Shown: piece after piece, positions 58,101 to 64,000 of the stretch | How the letters are laid out: every line of letters starts with the position of its first letter | How positions within the stretch are numbered: position 1 is the first letter of the stretch | DNA from: Allium sativum | Lineage: Eukaryota; Streptophyta; Magnoliopsida; Asparagales; Amaryllidaceae | Reading direction: 5' to 3' | Length of the DNA stretch: 64,000 nucleotides | Assembly: GCA_030737875.1 (NCBI GenBank) | Contig: CM060915.1 | Span: 899,437,177 to 899,501,176 of the forward strand | Translations under genes and position numbers: made by a program | Notes under the pieces: generated by a model | What the model saw: only the letters and a program-made list of their open reading frames with translations | Databases searched by the model: none | What the model was told of the DNA's origin: nothing

Positions 58101-60875
58101 ACTGGTTAAATGGTTTAGACAGTTTAAAAAGTGGAAAGCCAAGAATTTACCAACGGACTGGTAAAAAGGGAATTATTGTTTTAAATAATTAAATAGTGAT
58201 TTTTAAATTAATTAGGTTGTTTAATTAATTTAATAAAGGAAATGACAAATGTAAATCAGTTAACTGCTAACTGATATGTACTATTGATAAAACCAAATGT
58301 TTTAGTTGAAATTGAAATGAACTAAATCGATTTGAATTTTCTGAATACTCGTTAAACGTGACGAAGGGTTTGTAATGTTAGTGGATCTTCGATTTACTAA
58401 AATTAAAAGGGATGTATAATCAAATTATTCAAACAAAATTGGAAAATGTAGTTCGTAAGTGAACATAGAGTTTAAACAAGATTTTTCCTAAATGATTTAA
58501 TTGGGAAAAGGTGGACTCAGTTGAAAAAAAATGTTTATGGAAGATGAAATAAGTGAATAAGGTTTGAGTAAAGGCTATGATTAGTGAATATTTTCTTAAT
58601 TCAAGGAATTAAGTAAAAGGAGTTTTGAACGAGGATTTCAAGTATGAGAAACAGATATTTAACCAGCGTTGAAATCAATAGGGGAAATGGGATTTTGATG
58701 TTAGTGATAAACTAATGTTATTCTAAGACAAGAACGGGTCGGTCAAGGTCTGAGAGGTAACTAAAATACCCCAACTTGGTCGACTTCACTATTGTTGAGA
58801 AAAGTTATTAGTTGGAGCGAGGAAAGGTGTTGAAATGGGTTTTACCCTATACGAGGAATATCAAACTATAATGCAAGGTTTTGGGAAATAAATAATATTG
58901 CAATAATAGTTTCAAAGGGAATAAGAATATTGTTTTCAAATTATAGTGAATATTGTTTATTCAATTAGAGTTGATCAAATATAGTTAGAGTTAAGCAAAA
59001 CATAGTTATTCAGGAAAGGTTTTCCATTGCGTACGACTGCTAGCGTAATTCGCAGGGCTGCAGATAGCCTATGGCGGTCGGATGTTTCCTGAGGGAATCG
59101 GGCGTAACCATTGTGATCGCTGTGATCTAGAGTCAAGCGAATGGAGTTAAGTCAATATTAGTTAATCATTAGGAGTAATCAAGTTAAGTTAGTCAAGTTA
59201 AATAAGTCGAGGTTAGTCGAGTTAGAGTCAATTAATCAAATAAATCATTCAGAGGAAATTTGGTTAAATACATTTTAAGAGGTCAAGTTGTGTTAAGTGT
59301 TGAATCAGCAAACTGATGTTATTCACACAATTGTTATTCGATAGTTAAATCACCGACTATCGAAGTTGACCAATACGATTGTTGGTATGGAAAGACCGGG
59401 ATCGAATTCTTATTCGAAAACCATTCCGACCAACAAATACGTGGAAATATCAGAAGATGATCGTGGTGGAGCATTGAAGACTGTGGATTTTCATAAACGG
59501 AAGGACTGCTAATAATCTCTGGTTAGCTCCCAGAGATAAACTGTGGTTCTGTCAGGATTAGAATCTATAGGTTGCAAGGACTTCTCGCTACTGATCCATG
59601 GGGTGATTCCTATATGAGATGCAGTAGGAGAGTGCCTTCGGTTCATCCTGTTCCTGGATGACTTGAATGGACGAGTGTCTGACAGAGTATTTCCAAAGGG
59701 GTCACATATATTGATTTTCTTCAAATGTATCTCTGTTGGTGGTGGAGAAGGCTGTACACCTTCTTTGGCTTAACGCTCAGAGTATTTTTGTGGTAATCAA
59801 CATTTAGTGATATCTGGCGGATCTGACGATGTGGCATTCAAAGTGTATGGTGGCCAGATGTTCGAGAGGAATTCTAGCCTCAAGCCTCATCAACCGGGAG
59901 ATGACAAAAATCGGGCAGGCAGCATGGCTATGTGGGTCGCTACCATTAGGTTAAATGATCACCTATCTAGAGAAATTCCATTTGCTTCTTTAATCTATGT
60001 TCGATGTTGTCCCTATTCGGGCAGGCGGTTGCTGATCCCAACCGTCGGTGATATACATTCGATACACTCAAGCGAAATGAGTGGTCGGTCATGTGAGGGC
60101 CGGGTTGCAAGACGTTCTTGTTGAACCCAGTGTATTCACCTCTAGAGATACATGTGCTGAAGGTGGTCCCATACCTTGTCAAGGTTGGAATCCGATATCC
60201 AATAAGCGCCCGCGGTTTTGGTTTGTATACTATATATGGGGAGCCTGAGATGCAAGCGTTCCTCTAGATTGATATTTATTTGTATTTAGACATTATGATA
60301 ATAACAGATTAAAGTATGATTTTAAAAATGGTTTGGATTATAGTAAGGTAAAAACCGTCCGTGTTTATGTGTGGACTGGTCTTACTATTATCCTTTGATT
60401 TCAGAAAGGATTTTCCAAAGTTAAACAAGTGTGTGTTATGTGAATTTATCACTGATAGTATTCCAGACTGACCCGGTGTATTTTGTTTTAAATCAAATGT
60501 GCTTGGGTCAGACCGAGTATGTTCCAGGTTAGGTTCGCTTGGAGTTTTCAGGTGCTGGAAGCAGGCGGCTTCACCACTAGATATATACAGATATCTTTCC
60601 GCTGTGATTGATGAATGTTGTACTCTGAGGATTGGTATGTATATACAATTCTTTTAAAGAAATTTGTTAAATTATATTTTATTCGTTCCGCTGTGAGATC
60701 CTGATGTGTTCTCCTTCTTTATTCTATTCTAATATTCTTTCTTCCTTTTCTCCCCCTCTAACTTCTTTCTATTGACAATCTGGGGGTTCGATACTTGGGT
60801 TTTCGGCAAGCGATACGGGTTGATGTATTGTTGTCGAAGGATCGAGCGTCGATTTTTTTGCCCCGGGTCGTTACA
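55178..60875 (+). mobile_element. 3' LTR of element B (5698 bp)
   Basis: Collinear with the left LTR. Small differences include a missing 10-bp ATTATTTTAA-type repeat near 55210, a longer TA run at 56325 and about 11 bp missing near 59250. Confidence 0.95.
57491..57524 (+). promoter_or_regulatory. palindrome plus TATA box, B right LTR
   Basis: Identical to 50775-50808. In this LTR it could drive transcription out of the element to the right. Confidence 0.4.
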
Positions 60876-61335
60876 TACTCCATGGGATGAATAGGTGGGG
60901 ACTGGGATAATATAATAAATGATTACTTCGATGAGGCATTATTCTTGACTAGTTGAATGAACCTTAATTTGGTTTATAGATAAATCGAAGAATATTCTTG
61001 ATTGGAATGAGACGTAGGTTGTGTTTTTTATAGCACATGATTTTAAGATGCGCGAATTATTCAGAAAGACCAGGTTCAACCCATTCTGAATAATTCATAC
61101 GACGATTGAAGATAGGCGATGAAGACGGTGGTTAAAGACCGGGGATTCTCACATCGTATGGATGATTTCTGATATCTCGATTGGACCGTACACCCAAGAT
61201 GAGGGAATAATTGGTGATCATCCAGATGTATTTGGAGATCTACCAGATATGGTTTCTTTCAGACACAGAACGGACTTGTAAAGGGATTGTGTGTCTGAAA
61301 TTGTATTCTTTCATATTGTATTTGTTGATCCCTAC

Positions 61336-61385
<50 letters not shown>

Positions 61386-62585
61386 TGGTGGTGGAGAATT
61401 TATTCTCTGCTTAACACCCTTCTCAGAGACGTACGAGCTCAGAGGTTATATATATTGGTAGATGATCAATGATATGCAATGTTACTTCGCGAGCCTCACA
61501 CCCCGGTATGATGGTGAACGATTTGTTTGATTAGTAGGTTTGACCAATATACTTTATATATAAATATATATATATATGGATTTGGTTGGCCGAGTTGTGC
61601 TGGGTGATGGTCACTCCACACCTGGAGATTGGGATATGTCATTTCAGCCGACCGAATCCCATGAGGATAGAACATATTGATGCTCATCCAAAGTGCGTAG
61701 TATATGTATTATAGTGTTTTCACTTGCCGAGACATAACCGTGGAGATATATTCGCGAAAGATCTTTCGAACCTGCAGCCATCATGATGGAAACCCAATTT
61801 TCCAATACGAGCTTTACGGTTTTAGTTGTATACCTATATAGTGACATAACATATTATGTCACTTACATGATATATTATGCCACCTATAATTGATACATTT
61901 ACTTTCAAAATTGATTTCTATACTATGTACTAGTAATATTAAAAGAGAAATTTCACGTATTAAGCATGTTTGGCTATTATAAGGTAAAACTTTATCCTTC
62001 GGCTTGCGTTGCATGGGACTTGAGTCTTATAATTGTTTCATTTTTTCTAAAAAGCATTGCGTTGTTTATTTTATGCACCGGTATTCAGGGGAGGAAACCC
62101 ATTACATGTAATACGGCGTGGTCTCTTGATTTACCTAACTTTAAAATCAAATTAATAACTGTTTTGAGTTCTCATACCAGTCCCATGACTGACCTGGAGT
62201 TTATTGTTTTAACCTAAACTCTGGATGTCCAAAATTTCCACACGGGCAGCTAATAGTTTTGGTTTTGCAGACATTATGTTCACCGGATCCTGGTCTACAG
62301 CTGAAGCGATATTCGGAAAGCTCTGTGTCCGTGTATTTCTTTCAGTTGTATTTTGTACTATTTTTCCACTACTATTTAAATGTAATTTAAATCTATGATA
62401 TTATTTTCTGTTGTATAATTATTCATACTTTGGAATATTCTTGTACTCTGATGTAATTGTTGTAACAGCAATGAAATATTTTTCTGTTTTGTGTTCTGAT
62501 GTGTGTTGTTCTCAAAGCAATCCGGGCTTTCATTTACGGGGAAGTTTGGGTGGTCACAAAACCCCAACAAATAATATTACCTCGA
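60876..62585 (+). repeat. interrupted host of B, distant relative of giant LTR 3' ends
   Basis: It begins with the TACTC duplication. From 61387 it follows the order of B's 3' LTR part: GGTGGTGGAGAA..CTCTGCTTAACA matches 53032-53070, and ATGACTGACCTGGAGTTTATTG (62187 onward, shown here cut to its first 20 bases in effect) matches the 7055 and 53762 regions. A GT-rich end at 62400-62480 corresponds to 53980-54060. Identity is low, so this is an old insertion. Its right edge is unclear, taken near 62585 where the similarity stops. Confidence 0.5.
61339..61385. repeat. (TA)n microsatellite
   Basis: 47 bases of alternating TA with one TG step. Confidence 0.95.
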
Positions 62586-64000
62586 CAAAACTACCATTAA
62601 TCTCAATATATATCACAAAAATAATTAATGATACTCGGACTATACAACAATACAAATTGAACTATACGCAACTTCAATAATTTCATTAATAATTTTAATA
62701 ATCCATACATCTAATAGCAACAAATTAATTAGAAAACAAATAACTCATACACTATGTTAATAATCCAGTCTTCGGTTAAACTACAAGAATGAACCATGCG
62801 CAAACTACGAATATCTTCAATAATTTCAAAGATGCACACTAAGCGCCTCACTAAATATCTTCTGCAGTAGTACATGCAAATTAAAATAAAATTTCAGAAA
62901 CAAAAAAAGCAATTCTCTCAATAATGGTTAACCTGGAAAAACAAAAAAAATAATAGAACAAATATTCTACCTACAACTATAGATCTACTGCAGCATTTCC
63001 ATATATACAGTTTCAAATCATCTGAAATATACATTCTGCAAATAGACATATGAGTAAACATGAATATGCAGTTTTATTGTATGTTGTTTACACTTTACAT
63101 ATATAATAGTTTCATGTAAATAGACATATTCATGTAAAAATAATAAGGTTAACACTTGACATTAGTAATTTGGATAACATCAGATTCCTAATCATGGTAC
63201 AAAACTTAATAAAAAGAAGGCAATGGCATTCCTTCATCTACAAAAGTAAATTCCCCAAATAAATTCCACTTACCAGTGCAAGCTCAATATTTCTTAAAGT
63301 ACTAAATTTGAAACTGAGTATATCTTTGACATATTAGTAATTATATCTCCAATGACTTGATTGTAAATGTCTCAATGATTTGACTAAAGGTTGTTTTCTT
63401 AATATTATGAAACAGTAATATACGGTTATACATACTACTTATAGAAAGAATATCAAATTCAACTTATCCTTATGCATATAATATACTGCCTATACCTTGA
63501 TGATACTACAACTCATCGCAGTTTTGGAGTTATAACAATAAAAATTACAATCAAAACGATTGAAATCGTTGTGTGATAATTTACACTGGAATAATTTGAT
63601 ATGATATCACTGGAATGATTCAAAAGCATAATTTAATATCATTGTGTGATAATTTGCACAGGAATAATTCAATCACCCAGTTTGCATATACAATTATTAT
63701 AAAAAAAACAGTCAAAAGCATGTACAATATCTTCTTGACTAAGGTGGTAACATTATGAACAGGTTACGTAATTACTATCTACCAAGAGTTGAAAACAAAA
63801 AACACTTGTAAAAAACTTAATAATACCAGTTTCTCCTATAAAGTACCGTTTAATACTAAATAATAAAGTGATCAGTTTTAACAATATTATGTCACTCCAA
63901 AGCAACAACAGACAGATAACTATAGTATGCCTCTCTTTACTATAAGCCTAAGATAAATTTTCCATCTTAATATACAAGTTTTTCTTCACTTTAGCAATCC
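62586..64000. other. AT-rich DNA without a recognised feature
   Basis: No open frame of note, no LTR ends and no RNA gene. Only a short direct repeat is visible at 63569-63670. It could be gene-flanking or intronic DNA, or an old decayed repeat. Confidence 0.5.
63569..63670. repeat. 29-bp direct repeat, two copies 73 bp apart
   Basis: TTGTGTGATAATTTACACTG... at 63569-63597 and 63642-63670, differing at 3 of 29 positions. Its role is unknown. Confidence 0.7.

Larger units (their letters stand above)
48453..60875 (+). mobile_element. element B: non-autonomous LTR retrotransposon with 5.7 kb LTRs
   Basis: 12.4 kb. Two nearly identical LTRs (48453-54170 and 55178-60875) flank only 1007 bp. The tRNA-iMet primer site (54172-54183), polypurine tract (55165-55177), TG...CA ends with an 11-bp inverted repeat (TGTAACGACCC/GGGTCGTTACA) and TACTC duplications show a complete, properly integrated element. 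The internal region has no gag or pol. Its last 40 bp (GATTTCGAGGACGAAATTA before the tract) match the 3' end typical of Del/Tekay chromoviruses, so it probably derives from such an element and is moved by its proteins. The LTRs differ by about 2-3% in the first 300 bp, the youngest pair here. Confidence 0.95.

Noticed and set aside
61339..61385. TA tract as a possible origin or promoter
   Set aside because: It is one of many simple (TA)n microsatellites here. Nothing around it supports a specific role.

Overview
This window is plant nuclear DNA, probably from a eudicot, and is almost entirely nested LTR retrotransposons. It is AT-rich. The primer-binding sites match plant initiator-Met tRNA and Asp tRNA, and the coding remnants are Athila-type gag and Ty3/gypsy chromovirus gag-pol with a chromodomain-like end. 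I found no convincing host gene, tRNA, rRNA or CRISPR array. The species cannot be named from this sequence.

Layout. (1) 1-6358: the 5' half of a minus-strand Athila-like element. It has a 1.27 kb LTR (5092-6358), a tRNA-Asp primer site, a 2.8 kb leader, and an uninterrupted gag-protease frame of 750 codons running off the left edge. (2) 6364-7468: an old LTR remnant related to the giant LTRs on the right. (3) 7469-9967: AT-rich DNA ending in a minisatellite. (4) 9968-45513: a four-level nest. Element C (minus, 4.4 kb LTRs, deleted gag-pol) carries element F (minus, 14227-38395) in its left LTR. F carries element D (plus, 19436-33946) inside its reverse-transcriptase codons. D carries solo LTR E (25934-28771) inside its pol. 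Every level has an exact 5-bp target-site duplication: CATTG, ATATA, GCGCC and GACTT. (5) 45514-48452: the minisatellite resumes, followed by tandem hairpin repeats and old repeat-derived DNA. (6) 48453-60875: element B, an apparently complete but coding-free LTR element with 5.7 kb LTRs around a 1.0 kb internal region, TSD TACTC. (7) 60876-62585: the interrupted host DNA of B, distantly similar to the end of B's own LTR. (8) 62586-64000: AT-rich DNA with no recognisable gene.

How the parts relate. C, D and E share LTR ends (TGTAACACCCC... and ...GGTGTTACA) and an LTR-internal hairpin module of about 115 bp present in 12 copies. F and B share another end type (TGTAACGACCCG). B, C, D and F all use the initiator-Met primer site. 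None of C, D, F or B can be autonomous as it stands. D is the best preserved, with protease, RT and RNase H open in one 2.2 kb frame. F has decayed mainly by nonsense changes with one frameshift, C by deletions, and B has lost all coding sequence. By hand comparison of short stretches, the two LTRs of each element differ by about 6% (C), 4% (F), 5-6% (D) and 2-3% (B). This roughly agrees with C being the oldest host and B a recent insertion.
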